DNA of 64,000 nt from contig NZ_CP016076.1 in assembly GCF_001941625.1 (NCBI RefSeq), forward strand, positions 3,162,001 through 3,226,000, in the 5' to 3' direction. Below, piece after piece: positions 46,868 to 55,709 of the stretch (the first letter of the stretch is position 1; each line of letters starts with the position of its first letter). Under the pieces are notes generated by a model, which saw only the letters and a list, made by a program, of their open reading frames with translations, did not search any database and was not told the origin of the DNA. Source of the DNA: Actinoalloteichus fjordicus. GTDB taxonomy: Bacteria; Actinomycetota; Actinomycetes; Mycobacteriales; Pseudonocardiaceae. The translations under genes were made by a program, and so were the position numbers.

Positions 46868-46893
46868 TGTATTGTCAATATTGATACAGTCAA
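46868..46893. promoter_or_regulatory. AT-rich operator between the two citrate synthase genes
   Basis: TCAATATTGA (46875-46884) is a perfect 10-bp palindrome flanked by TGTAT and ATACA (46868-46872, 46884-46888). GTCAA is directly repeated at 46874 and 46889. This patch is strikingly AT-rich for the genome and sits between divergent starts (46825 and 46917), so it probably contains both promoters and the binding site of the HTH-fused protein. Confidence 0.65.
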
Positions 46894-46916
46894 CATTCAC
46901 GGGAGGATCGCAGGTC

Positions 46917-48128
46917 ATGGCCGACTCCACTGCCGTCGAGGGTGATTCGCGTTACTTGACCACCTCCGAGGTGGCGCATCGCCTGGACGTCAAGGAGGCG
47001 ACGGTCTACGCCTACGTCAGCAGAGGTCTGCTCCGCAGCGTGCGGGCCAGAGGCGGCCGGGGGAGCGTGTTCCGGCAGGACGAGGTCGAAGGCCTTGCCG
47101 AGCGGCGCCGGGACGGCAGGCAGGCCTCGGGAGCGGTCGAGCGGATTCGCACCGAACTGACCCTGATCGCCGACGACGAGCTGTACTTCCGGGGCCATCG
47201 CGCGGTCGACCTCGCCACGACCACCACGGTCGAGTCTGTCGCGCATCTGCTCTGGACCGGCGACCTCGCCGACCGTCCGCCGTTTCCCGCGCCCGCCGAT
47301 CTCGTCGAGTCGGCCGAGGCCGCCATCGCGGTGCTGCCCAGGACCGCGCGACTGACGGATCGGCTGCGAGTCGCCGTCGTCGCGCTGGGCGCACTGGACC
47401 CGCTGCGGTTCGCGCTGAGCCCGGAGTCGGTGATCCGCGCGGGGGAGACGCTGCTCGGCGTCCTGGCCGCAGCGCACGCGCCGGACGCCCCGCAGGGCGA
47501 CACGGTCGCGCTGCGCGTGTGGCCGGTCCTGACCTCGCGGCCGGTGCGCCCCCGACTGCTCACGGCGGTCCTGATCCTGCTGGCCGATCATGATCTCGCG
47601 GTGTCCACCGTGGCCGCACGGGTCGCGGCGAACACGCGGGCCAATCCGTACGCCGTGGTCTCCGCCGGGCTCGGCGCGCTCGACGGGCCCCGCCATGGAG
47701 CCGCGAGCAGCCTCGCCTACCGCTTCCTCGGCGAGGCGCTGTCCGATCCGGTCGACGCGTTGTCGGACCGGCTGCGCACCTCCGGCACGGTGCCGGGCTT
47801 CGGCCATCGGGTCTACCAGCGGCGCGATCCGCGAGCCGAGCTCCTGATCGCCCTGCTGCGCGAGTCGGGCGAGGCCGAACCGGCCCTGCGAGCACTGGAC
47901 ACCGTCACGGACCGACTGCGCGGTCAGAACCCGTCGGCCTTTCCGAACATCGACCTCGCGCTCGCGGCGATGATGCACGCCTACGACATGCGCCCCGACG
48001 CGGGTGAGGCCGTCTTCGCCGTCTCCAGGGTCGTCGGCTGGCTCGCCCATGCGATCGAGGAGTACCGGGAGCCTTCCCTGCGGTTCCGGCCGGTCGGCGT
48101 CTACACCGGAGCCCGGCCGATTCGCTGA
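46917..48128 (+). CDS. HTH-citrate synthase fusion, probable metabolite-sensing regulator or enzyme
   Basis: 403 residues. Residues 13-61 form a MerR/excisionase-type winged HTH (YLTTSEVAHRLDVKEATVYA, then YVSRGLLRSV). The remainder is a citrate-synthase fold. All three catalytic residues appear kept: His in GPRHGAAS, His in GFGHRVYQRRDPRA, and Asp in PNIDLALA. GGGAGG lies 10 bases before the ATG. It may bind the operator in the shared promoter and sense oxaloacetate or acyl-CoA, while possibly remaining an enzyme. Confidence 0.9.
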   Translation: MADSTAVEGDSRYLTTSEVAHRLDVKEATVYAYVSRGLLRSVRARGGRGSVFRQDEVEGLAERRRDGRQASGAVERIRTELTLIADDELYFRGHRAVDLATTTTVESVAHLLWTGDLADRPPFPAPADLVESAEAAIAVLPRTARLTDRLRVAVVALGALDPLRFALSPESVIRAGETLLGVLAAAHAPDAPQGDTVALRVWPVLTSRPVRPRLLTAVLILLADHDLAVSTVAARVAANTRANPYAVVSAGLGALDGPRHGAASSLAYRFLGEALSDPVDALSDRLRTSGTVPGFGHRVYQRRDPRAELLIALLRESGEAEPALRALDTVTDRLRGQNPSAFPNIDLALAAMMHAYDMRPDAGEAVFAVSRVVGWLAHAIEEYREPSLRFRPVGVYTGARPIR

Positions 48129-48202
48129 CGGCCGACGCGGGGTCTGCGCGAGCCGGGGCGCCCGCCTGGCGGCCCGCGTGCCGATCGGCGTCCCGGCGTC
48201 GC

Positions 48203-48242
48203 GGCCTGTCGTGTCGGCGGAGCTGCGCCGACACGACAGGCC
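48203..48242 (+). terminator. Strong terminator after the HTH-citrate synthase gene
   Basis: Perfect 17-bp stem GGCCTGTCGTGTCGGCG with its complement (48203-48219, 48226-48242) and a 6-nt loop GAGCTG, 75 bases after the stop. Confidence 0.85.
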
Positions 48243-48288
48243 TCAGCGTGATCGAAACTGTCAGTGCCGACGGTTAGCGTGCCCGGCC

Positions 48289-48741
48289 ATGCCCCTTCGC
48301 CTGGAACCCGTCACGCCGGACAACGTTCGGGATGCCTGCGCACTCACCGTCGAACCGGATCAGGAAGCGGTCGTCGCACCGGTCGCGGTCTCGCTGGCCG
48401 AGGCCTACACCCAGCCTCAGTCCGCCTGGCCACGCCTGGTCTACGACGACCAGGATCTGGTCGGCTTCGTGATGGCGGGCTTCGACCCGGAGAACCCGGT
48501 CGACCTGTTCCGGTGCGGGATCTGGCGACTCAACATCGCGGCGGGTCATCAGGGCAGGGGCTATGGACGATTCGCTGTCGAGGAGCTCTGCGCGGAGGCG
48601 CGTCGCCGGGGACAGCGGCGCGTCACCGTCATGTGGGAGGTGCACCCGGCGGGACCCGAGGGCTTCTACCGTCGCATCGGCTTCACCCCGACGGGACAGA
48701 TCTTCCACGGCGAGGTCGTCGGCGAGCGGCTCCTGGACTGA
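48289..48741 (+). CDS. GNAT family N-acetyltransferase, spermidine acetyltransferase-like
   Basis: 150 residues. The acetyl-CoA site is GHQGRGYGRFAVEELCAEAR and the C-terminal block is PEGFYRRIGFTPTG. The layout LVYDDQDLVGFVMAGFDPEN and WRLNIAAGHQGRGYG resembles diamine/spermidine acetyltransferase-type GNATs. Substrate not determinable. The ATG at 48289 matches the family's usual start. Confidence 0.87.
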   Translation: MPLRLEPVTPDNVRDACALTVEPDQEAVVAPVAVSLAEAYTQPQSAWPRLVYDDQDLVGFVMAGFDPENPVDLFRCGIWRLNIAAGHQGRGYGRFAVEELCAEARRRGQRRVTVMWEVHPAGPEGFYRRIGFTPTGQIFHGEVVGERLLD

Positions 48742-49040
48742 CGGCAGTCGGCCGTTGTGGGCCTGCGCCGGGCGGTGGCGGTGGCGGTGGCGTGCGCGTG
48801 CGTGGGCCCGCACTTGACCTCGTCGCCTTCGAGGCGTCGTCCGCCCGCCTGGCGCAGACCGGCGGCGAAGCCCGATCAGGGCGTGTGCCTGCGCCCGCCT
48901 CGACGTCGTCCGCGTTCCCGGGCGGCGGTGTCGGGCCGCAGGCGGGGCAGGGCATTCGGCCGCCGGGAGAGAAGACGGCCCCGATCTGCACGGCTCGCCG
49001 TGGCCGGTCGGCGACCGACCGCGGCACATCGCTGCCGAGA

Positions 49041-49703
49041 TCAGCTGATCCGGCCGAGGCGGTCGGCCGTGCGGGTGGTCTCCGGCAGTCGATGACACGG
49101 CGTGAGCCGCAGCACCAGCGCACACGCCGCCTCGATGTCGCTGCGGTGGCCGACCGAGACGAAGACCGGCTTCACGTTCGGCCTCGTGCGCAGGGTCCGG
49201 CCGACCACCTCGCCGTCCAGTAGCAGCGGCGTCCACTCGCCGCGAGCACTCCCGGGCGGGTCGTACGGTCCGAGCGAGTTCTTGCCGACCCCGATGCTCG
49301 GCAGATCGGTCAGCACGCCCAGATGGCAGGCCAGCCCGAATCGACGCGGATGGGCGAGTCCCTGGCCGTCGCACACCAGGACGTCCGGCAGCACCTTCAC
49401 CTGTTCCAGCGCCCGCAGCAGCGCGGGCGCCTCGCGGAAGGCGAATAGCCCCGGCACGTAGGGGAACGACGTCGTGGCGCGCACCACGACGCTGTCGAGC
49501 ACGGCCAGCGTCGCCACGTCGAGCACCGTCACGGCGGCGACCAGCGTCCCGTCGTCGCCGACGTAGGCGACGTCGAGGCCCGCTGCGGTCTTCGGCGGGC
49601 GGACGGGCGCTTCCAGCCGGACCAGCGGCCGTAGGCGTTCCTGCACGGCGAGCGCCTCGACCTCGGTCGTCGGCCATGGATGAAGATCACGAACCTGGAT
49701 CAC
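49041..49703 (-). CDS. nfi: Endonuclease V (deoxyinosine 3' endonuclease)
   Basis: 220 residues from GTG 49703. It cleaves DNA (or RNA) one nucleotide 3' of inosine, starting repair of deaminated adenine. Active-site residues: Asp44 (AGLDVAYVGD), Glu91 (YVPGLFAFREAPALL), Asp112 (VCDGQGLAHPRRFGLA). The damage-recognition wedge lies around YVPG, and GVGKNSL follows. It is single, convergent with the acetyltransferase gene. Confidence 0.94.
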   Translation of the reverse strand: MIQVRDLHPWPTTEVEALAVQERLRPLVRLEAPVRPPKTAAGLDVAYVGDDGTLVAAVTVLDVATLAVLDSVVVRATTSFPYVPGLFAFREAPALLRALEQVKVLPDVLVCDGQGLAHPRRFGLACHLGVLTDLPSIGVGKNSLGPYDPPGSARGEWTPLLLDGEVVGRTLRTRPNVKPVFVSVGHRSDIEAACALVLRLTPCHRLPETTRTADRLGRIS

Positions 49704-50052
49704 GCGGAGAATGCTAGGCGGGTGCGCCCCGGTGAACGGTGCTCGCGGGCGGCTGCGCTGCCTGCCGGCGACTCCTCCTGGCGGCTCGGCCGAGGTGGAC
49801 GGACCCGCAGGCCCGGCCGGACACCGCCCCCTGGCGACACTCCGCCCGAGACCGATTCTGCCCGGCACCGAGCGTGCCGCGACCGCTGCTCGCGGTCAGA
49901 GAGCCGGACCGGTCCCGTGGTCAGGTCCTTTGGTGCTCCCGGTCCGTTCGCGCGGGGCGGCCCGCAGTCCTCCCCGGTCACCTCGTCGTGCGCCCCGCTG
50001 CCCTTCAGAGCCGCTAGCCTTCGGCCCCGCAGTCCTTCAGTCCCGCAGTCCT
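49704..50052. other. Intergenic region between nfi and def with a tandem duplication
   Basis: 349 bases, both flanking genes on the minus strand. No gene seen. Its right end carries a 16-bp tandem duplication that spans the def stop. Confidence 0.4.
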
Positions 50053-50057
50053 TCAGT
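50026..50057. repeat. 16-bp tandem duplication across the def stop codon
   Basis: CCCGCAGTCCTTCAGT occurs twice head-to-tail (50026-50041, 50042-50057). A third partial GTCCTTCAG follows at about 50065. The def stop (50053-50055) lies in the second copy. Confidence 0.85.
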
Positions 50058-50727
50058 GACTCATGTCCTTCAGCGCCTCGGCGCGGGCCGCCCTGGCGGC
50101 GAAGATCTCCTCGCGTCGCTCGGCCATCTCGCGCAGCGCCGCCTTACGGTCGCGCGCGGAGAGCCGGTCGATGTAGAGCCTGCCGTTGAGGTGATCGGTC
50201 TCGTGCTGGAGACAGCGGGCGAAGAAGTCGGTCCCCTCCAGCGTGAGCGGTTCGCCGTGCATGTCCTGGCCGTGCACCACGGCGCGGTCGGGGCGTGCCA
50301 CCGTCATGAACGGGCCGGGCACCGACAGGCAGCCCTCCATGCCGTCCGCCAGCCTGCGTTCCGGGGCGGGGATGTCCTCGACCACCGGATTGGCGATGTG
50401 GCCCACGTGCCGGACTCCGCTGGTGTCCGGGATGTCGTACACGAACAGCCGCAGGTCGACGCCGACCTGGTTCGCCGCCAGGCCGACGCCCTCGGCGACG
50501 TACATGGTCGCGAACATGTCGTCGATCAGGCGGGTCAGTTCCGGCGTGCCGAAGTCGACGACGTCCTGGCACGGACGATGCAGGACCTCCTCGCCGACGA
50601 CCGTCACCCGCAGCACCGAGCCCCGCTCGGCCTCGGGAGCCCGACGAGGGAAGGCGCCGTCGACCGGCTTGCCCAGTACACGTACTCGGCGATCGACGAA
50701 GCGGGGACGATCCGAACCCACTGTCAT
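50053..50727 (-). CDS. def: Peptide deformylase
   Basis: 224 residues, with about 40 extra at the N-terminus. It removes the formyl group from new proteins. The three motifs are complete: GVGLAANQ (80-87), EGCLS (131-135, metal Cys133) and QHETDHLNG (HExDH with metal His175 and His179). ATG 50727 is preferred over longer frames. It diverges from a winged-helix regulator gene; a set of TTTGCAA boxes lies between them. Confidence 0.96.
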   Translation of the reverse strand: MTVGSDRPRFVDRRVRVLGKPVDGAFPRRAPEAERGSVLRVTVVGEEVLHRPCQDVVDFGTPELTRLIDDMFATMYVAEGVGLAANQVGVDLRLFVYDIPDTSGVRHVGHIANPVVEDIPAPERRLADGMEGCLSVPGPFMTVARPDRAVVHGQDMHGEPLTLEGTDFFARCLQHETDHLNGRLYIDRLSARDRKAALREMAERREEIFAARAARAEALKDMSH

Positions 50728-50788
50728 GGGGCACGACACCTCTCTGCGGTGCGGCCCGGCGTGCTGCTGACGTCGTCGCGGGCCGCGA

Positions 50789-50828
50789 AGTTTGCCAAGT
50801 GCTTTGCAAAGTAGCAGACTTTGCAACG
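50789..50828. promoter_or_regulatory. Three TTTGC(C/A)A boxes between def and a winged-helix regulator
   Basis: AGTTTGCCAAG (50789-50799), GCTTTGCAAAG (50801-50811, containing the perfect palindrome CTTTGCAAAG) and ACTTTGCAACG (50818-50828). The last one overlaps the regulator's GTG start, suggesting autoregulation and a leaderless or near-leaderless mRNA. Confidence 0.65.
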
Positions 50829-51442
50829 TGAGCAGTGATGGTATCCCCGACTCCGACCCGGCCCCCTCGGCACACCACGACGATCTTCCGGAACACGCAG
50901 TGCGGGCGGCCCTCCTCGACCTGATGAAGGACACCGAGACCCTGACCTCGACCGAGGCGGCCAAGGCGCTCGGCTACAGCTCAGGGCTGTGCTCCTTCCA
51001 CCTGCGCAGCCTGGCCCGACACGGTTACATCGAAGAGGCCCCGCACGAGGGCGGGCGGGCGCGACCGTGGCGGCTTCTGCGGACCGAGCGGCCCGACGTC
51101 GTGCCCGCCGAGGAGGCGGGCTTCGGTGAACTGGCGCGCGGTCTGGAGGACGAGAGCCACCGGCGTTGGCTGGAACACCGCTCGGCGGCCCCGGCTCGCT
51201 GGCAGCGGGACGAGGCCTTCAGCGCCGTGGTCTATCTGACGCCGGAGGAGCTGACGGAGCTGGGCGCCGCCGTTCGGGAGCTGCTCGCGCGGTATCGCAG
51301 CCGAGACGCGCGCTCGGAGGCCCGCCCGGAGGGGGCCGCGCCGGTCGCCGCGATCACACGGCTCTTCCCGCTGATCGCGGACGCGGCGGCCGACGACGGG
51401 CGAAGGCCCGGGATCGGCTCGGGTGAGCCTGCTCCCGAGTGA
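50828..51442 (+). CDS. Winged-helix transcriptional regulator
   Basis: 204 residues. The N-terminal winged HTH is RAALLDLMKDTETLTSTEAA then KALGYSSGLCSFHLRSLARH, with GRARPWRL as the wing (ArsR/helix-turn-helix type). The C-terminal half is acidic and helical (YLTPEELTELGAAVRELLAR) like other actinomycete helix_turn_helix domain regulators. It probably binds the TTTGCAA boxes overlapping its own start. Effector unknown. Confidence 0.85.
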   Translation: MSSDGIPDSDPAPSAHHDDLPEHAVRAALLDLMKDTETLTSTEAAKALGYSSGLCSFHLRSLARHGYIEEAPHEGGRARPWRLLRTERPDVVPAEEAGFGELARGLEDESHRRWLEHRSAAPARWQRDEAFSAVVYLTPEELTELGAAVRELLARYRSRDARSEARPEGAAPVAAITRLFPLIADAAADDGRRPGIGSGEPAPE

Positions 51443-51996
51443 TCCGACACGGCGAAGTGATCCGCCGCGCGGCGATGACGCGCGGCAGGCGTCTCGACCG
51501 GAGCGCGGATCGGACCTGATCATCGGCGGATGTCGAGGTGCGCCCGCCTAACGAACGGTAGGCGCGACGGCCCTCGGACGACATCGCGTCGTCGCAGCCT
51601 GCTGGTCTCGGCTCCTGCCTGATGACTACGAGCGGCCGCCGCGCGCGGCCGATTTTCCTACCCGACGGTCGCCGCGACGGGGTCGCCTGGTGCCGGTTTC
51701 CTCGGCCCGCAACGCAGCCGGGCGTCCGAGCCGACCGATGCCGCCCCGGTGCGTCCGGAGGCGGGCCGGGGCGGACGAAAGTCGCGCCTGCGGCGATCCC
51801 GGGGCCCGGATCGAGCCGAGGGCGGGCCCGCGACCTGACCGGATCGACGGGTGTTCCGACGGCGATCCCCGCCGGAACGCGAGACGGCACACCACAACGG
51901 ACCCGACTCGGCCTGCCACGGGTGCGGTGCGGCTTCGCCGACGGCGCGCCGTCCGCCCTGACCCGGCGACACCGATGGCCTGCCGGTGCGAGCAGA
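51443..51996. other. Convergent intergenic region, 554 bases
   Basis: It lies between two regulator genes that end toward each other. Open frames are Arg/Pro-rich and look like high-GC noise. I see no RNA, repeat or domain. Confidence 0.4.
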
Positions 51997-52716
51997 TCAG
52001 TGCAGCCCCAGCGCTCGCGCGTCGAGGCCCAGGGTCGCGTGCAGTCCGGTCACCCCGGCGGCGGTCAGTCGGACCGCGCGACCCGGCTGGACCCGGCGGA
52101 TCCAGTCCTGTTCCAGCAGCCGTGCACACAGGGCTGCCCCGACGGCGCCCGCAAGGTGGGAGCGGCGCTCGGTCCAGTCCAGGCACGCCCGCACCACGGG
52201 GCGGCGTCCGGCCCGCAGCACCTGTTCGGACAGGCCCATCGTGTCGACCAGCCAGCCCCGCCCCGCAGCGGTGAGGGCGAGGCCTGCCGTCGTGTCGAGC
52301 AGCCCGCCGCCGAGCATCGCATCGGTGATCGAGACCCCGAGTGTCCCTGCGAGATGGTCGTAGCAGGTCCTGGCGCGAGCGGTCGCGACGGCGGCGTTGA
52401 CCGCCCGCAGTCCGCTCGGCCGCTCGGGCAGCGGACCGAGCCAGGAGACCAGGTCTTCGAGCAGGGTGGCGGTCGCCGGGTTCGCCAGTTCGACGTAGCG
52501 GTGCCTGCCTTGGCGCCGTTCGACGAGCAGCCCGCCCGCCACCAGGCGGTTGAGGTGCTCCGTCGTGGTCGAGGCTGCGACTCCGACGTGGCCTGCCAGT
52601 TCCATCGCGGTCCACGCCCGGCCGTCCAGCAGCGCCAGACAGATGGCCGCTCGGCTGCGATCGGCGAGCAGGCCTGCCAGGTTCGCGAGTGCCTCGCCTC
52701 GATGCGCAGGAGCCAT
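51997..52716 (-). CDS. ArsR-family transcriptional regulator
   Basis: 239 residues. The N-terminal ArsR winged HTH is ALANLAGLLADRSRAAICLA, AMELAGHVGVAASTTTEHLN and a wing (ERRQGRHRYVEL). The C-terminal ~130 residues are a helical effector domain seen in longer ArsR-type proteins of actinomycetes. No metal-binding Cys pair is visible, so the signal is probably not a metal. It diverges from the PEP-mutase-like gene, its most likely target. Confidence 0.88.
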   Translation of the reverse strand: MAPAHRGEALANLAGLLADRSRAAICLALLDGRAWTAMELAGHVGVAASTTTEHLNRLVAGGLLVERRQGRHRYVELANPATATLLEDLVSWLGPLPERPSGLRAVNAAVATARARTCYDHLAGTLGVSITDAMLGGGLLDTTAGLALTAAGRGWLVDTMGLSEQVLRAGRRPVVRACLDWTERRSHLAGAVGAALCARLLEQDWIRRVQPGRAVRLTAAGVTGLHATLGLDARALGLH

Positions 52717-52994
52717 GACCCCATTCTGCGTCGTGACACTTCGGCGGCGGCCGAACCGTGTCGCCCTTAGCGTTCGCAGTCAGCGACCGGGCGAGGACGA
52801 GGCGGGCCGCGACGAGAGCAGGGCCACGCGGTGCGCAGCCGCAACGGAGCGGCCTGCGGGCACGCGGTCGACCGCCGACGAGCCGGGAGCCTCGACGGTG
52901 CTCGATCCGGGACGAGGCCTCGCCGCTGGTCCGCATGTCGAGCTGCGACCCGACGCCGATCCGGCGCGCGGGGACACGACCACGGGAGACGACG

Positions 52995-53792
52995 ATGAAG
53001 CGGACCGAGGCGTCACGGGTGTTCCACGCCCTGCATCACGGGACCGTGCCCCTGCTGCTGCCCAACGCCTGGGATCATTCCTCGGGGGCGGCGTTGGTCG
53101 CCGCCGGGTTCGCCGCCGTCGGCACCACCAGCCTCGGCGTCGCCGCCTCGGTCGGGCTGCCCGACGGCCGAGGAGTCTCGCTCACCGCGACCACGGCGCT
53201 GGCCCGGCTGCTGGTGGAGCTGCCGGTGCCGGTCACCGTCGACATCGAGGCAGGTCTGCACGACGATCCGACGGCGGTCGCGCAGTGGGCTGCCGAGCTC
53301 GCCGCTCTCGGCATCGCGGGCGTCAACGTCGAGGACGGCCGCCCGGACGGGCTCGCCGACGTCGACAGTCAGTGCGAGCTGATCGCCGAGATCGCCGCAC
53401 GCGCGCCCGCGCTGTTCCTCAACGCCCGGGTCGACACGCACTGGCTGGTCGCCGAGCCCCCGTCGGTGCAGGCCGCGCTGGTGAGGGCTCGACGGTATGC
53501 GGCGGCGGGGGCCGACGGGGTCTTCGTGCCGGGGATCACCGAGCCCGCCGACGTCGCGGTCCTCGTCGAAGCGCTCCCGGTGCCACTCAACGTACTGTTC
53601 CAGCCCGGTGGGCTGGGCGTCGACCGCCTCGCCGAGCTGGGTGTGCGGCGGATCAGTACCGGGTCGCTGCTCTTTCGGACCGCCGTGGCCGCGGCCGTCG
53701 ACACGGCGGTGGCGCTCCGGGAAGGCGCTCCGATCGCCTCGGCGGCCTACTCGTATGCGGAGATCACCCGTTTCGCGGAGCACCGGGCCTGA
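52995..53792 (+). CDS. Isocitrate lyase/PEP mutase family protein
   Basis: 265 residues forming a TIM barrel of this superfamily: LLLPNAWDHSSGAALVAAGF, TTSLGVAASVGLPDG, the Mg-site block VTVDIEAGLHDDP, and GVNVEDGRPDG. The KKCGH catalytic loop of isocitrate lyase is absent, so a C-C lyase or hydrolase on another 2-oxo or methylisocitrate-like acid is likelier. ATG 52995 lies within GACGATGAAG. A divergent ArsR-type gene is 278 bases away. Confidence 0.88.
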   Translation: MKRTEASRVFHALHHGTVPLLLPNAWDHSSGAALVAAGFAAVGTTSLGVAASVGLPDGRGVSLTATTALARLLVELPVPVTVDIEAGLHDDPTAVAQWAAELAALGIAGVNVEDGRPDGLADVDSQCELIAEIAARAPALFLNARVDTHWLVAEPPSVQAALVRARRYAAAGADGVFVPGITEPADVAVLVEALPVPLNVLFQPGGLGVDRLAELGVRRISTGSLLFRTAVAAAVDTAVALREGAPIASAAYSYAEITRFAEHRA

Positions 53793-54074
53793 GCGCGGCG
53801 ATGATGGACGCCGTGCTGCCCGGTGCGTCCGGTCCCGACGGGATGGTGTCGGTCGGGCGCCGCGTGGTGTCGTCGTCCGGTGTTTCGTCGGGACCGTCGC
53901 AGGCGGGCGCCGACGGGAGGTGTCGCGGCGGCCCGGTGAGACCGGAGCGTCGGGGCGCAGCCTTCTGCGGTCGCGGGCTGTGCCAGGCGGCGGGTCGGCG
54001 TCGGCCGTACCCCGGCTCGGCGGCCTCGGCTCGACTGCCGCGCGGCTCGGTTGCCGATCGAGGCCGAGCGGGAC

Positions 54075-54105
54075 TTGACCTGAAGTAATATTGAGGTTCT
54101 ATCGT
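54075..54105 (+). promoter_or_regulatory. MerR/SoxR-like promoter upstream of the MFS exporter
   Basis: TTGACC (-35, 54075-54080) and TATCGT (-10, 54100-54105) are separated by 19 bp, the long spacing of MerR-family promoters. The imperfect palindrome ACCTGAAGTAATATTGAGGT (54078-54097) lies between them and matches the SoxR box ACCTCAAGTTAACTTGAGGT at 16 of 20 positions. The rest of the 53793-54152 intergenic stretch shows nothing. Confidence 0.6.
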
Positions 54106-54152
54106 CGATCTCCAGTGCGGCACCGGCCCGCGCGGAGATCGAAGGGATCGTC

Positions 54153-55709
54153 ATGACGCACGCACCGCCGTCGGCGGGCGCACGAGAGTGGCTCGGCCTC
54201 GCCGTGCTGGCTCTGCCCACGCTGCTCATCGCGATGGACATGACCGTGCTGCACCTCGCGGTGCCCGCGTTGACCGCCGACCTGGCTCCCAGCGGAGCCC
54301 AGTTGCTGTGGATCCTCGACGTCTACGGCTTCCTCGTCGCGGGCCTGCTGGTCACGATGGGCGCCCTCGGCGACCGCATCGGACGGCGGCGGCTGCTGCT
54401 CATCGGCGCCACCGCCTTCGCCACGGCCTCGATCCTGGCCGCGTTCTCCACCAGCGCCGAGATGCTCATCGTGACCAGGGCACTGCTCGGTGTCGCGGGC
54501 GCGACGCTGATGCCCTCGACACTGTCGTTGATTCGCGTCATGTTCGAGGACGCGGCGCAGCGGCGGGTGGCCATCGGGGTGTGGATGACCTGCTTCATGG
54601 TGGGCACGGCCATCGGCCCACTGGCGGGCGGCGTGCTGTTGAACAGCTTCTGGTGGGGCTCGGTGTTCCTGCTCGGCGTCCCGGTGATGGTGCTGCTGCT
54701 CGCGGTCGGGCCGTTCCTGCTGCCGGAGCAGCGCGACCCCGGCACGGGGCGGATCGACCTGATCAGCGCGGCGTTGTCGCTGGTCGCGATCCTGCTCGCG
54801 GTCGGAGGCCTGAAGGCGCTCGCGGAGGACGGTCTCGGCTGGCCGCAGGGCGTCGCGGCGGCCGCAGGGGTGGCCTTGGCGATCGTCTTCCTGCGGCGGC
54901 AGCGTGGCCTGGCCGATCCGCTGCTGGACGCGGAGCTGTTCCGCATCCCCGCCTTCTCAGTCTCGGTGGCCGCGCAGCTGTTGGCGATCTTCGCGATGTC
55001 GGGCGTCCAGCTCCTCGGCGCACAGTATCTCCAGCTCGTGCTCGGGCTCTCTCCGTTGCAGGCGGGGCTGTGGACGATCCCGTCCGTGATCGCCTCGACG
55101 GCGGGGACGCTGCTGGTCCCGGTGATCACCCGACATGCCCGGCCCGCGCCGGTCATGGCGACGGGGCTGGTCCTGGCCGGAATCGGCGCCATCGTCCTGA
55201 CGGGCATCGACACGGCGGGGCTGTCGACCCTGGTCCTCGCCTTCGTGCTGATCGGGCTCGGCCTCGGGCCGACGATGACGCTGGCCACCGATCAGATCAT
55301 CGGTGCGGCGCCGGCTCGGCGCGTCGGCGCCGCCTCGGCGATCTCGGAGACCAGCGGCGAGCTCGGTGCCGCCTTGGGCATCGCCATGCTCGGCAGCCTC
55401 GGCAGCGTCGTCTACCGGTCCGCGATGGTCGACAGCCTGCCCGCAGGCCTGCCCGCCTCGGTGGCGGAGCCGGCGCGGGAGACGCTCGGCGGAGCGGTGG
55501 CCTCGGCTGGTCGGCTGCCTGCGGAGCAGGCGGCCGCGCTGCTGGAGGCGGCCCGGCCTGCCTTCGTCGACGGGATGCGGCTGGTCGCGATGACCAGCAG
55601 CGTGATCGCCATCGGGTTGGCCGTGCTGGTCGCGGTGCTGCTCGGCCGCGCCGACACCGCGGCGGCCGGGCAGTCGCACACCGCTGAGAAGGAGCCGGAC
55701 CCGGTGTGA
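54153..55709 (+). CDS. DHA2-family (14-TM) MFS multidrug exporter
   Basis: 518 residues with about 14 membrane segments. Helix 1 has MDMTVLHLAVPALTADLAPS. Motif A is GALGDRIGRRRLLLIG. Motif C is CFMVGTAIGPLAGGVLLNSF. It resembles SmvA/EmrB-type proton antiporters for cationic drugs and dyes. The SoxR-like box about 55-75 bases upstream suggests induction by redox-active compounds. An ABC exporter gene follows 189 bases downstream. Confidence 0.94.
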   Translation: MTHAPPSAGAREWLGLAVLALPTLLIAMDMTVLHLAVPALTADLAPSGAQLLWILDVYGFLVAGLLVTMGALGDRIGRRRLLLIGATAFATASILAAFSTSAEMLIVTRALLGVAGATLMPSTLSLIRVMFEDAAQRRVAIGVWMTCFMVGTAIGPLAGGVLLNSFWWGSVFLLGVPVMVLLLAVGPFLLPEQRDPGTGRIDLISAALSLVAILLAVGGLKALAEDGLGWPQGVAAAAGVALAIVFLRRQRGLADPLLDAELFRIPAFSVSVAAQLLAIFAMSGVQLLGAQYLQLVLGLSPLQAGLWTIPSVIASTAGTLLVPVITRHARPAPVMATGLVLAGIGAIVLTGIDTAGLSTLVLAFVLIGLGLGPTMTLATDQIIGAAPARRVGAASAISETSGELGAALGIAMLGSLGSVVYRSAMVDSLPAGLPASVAEPARETLGGAVASAGRLPAEQAAALLEAARPAFVDGMRLVAMTSSVIAIGLAVLVAVLLGRADTAAAGQSHTAEKEPDPV

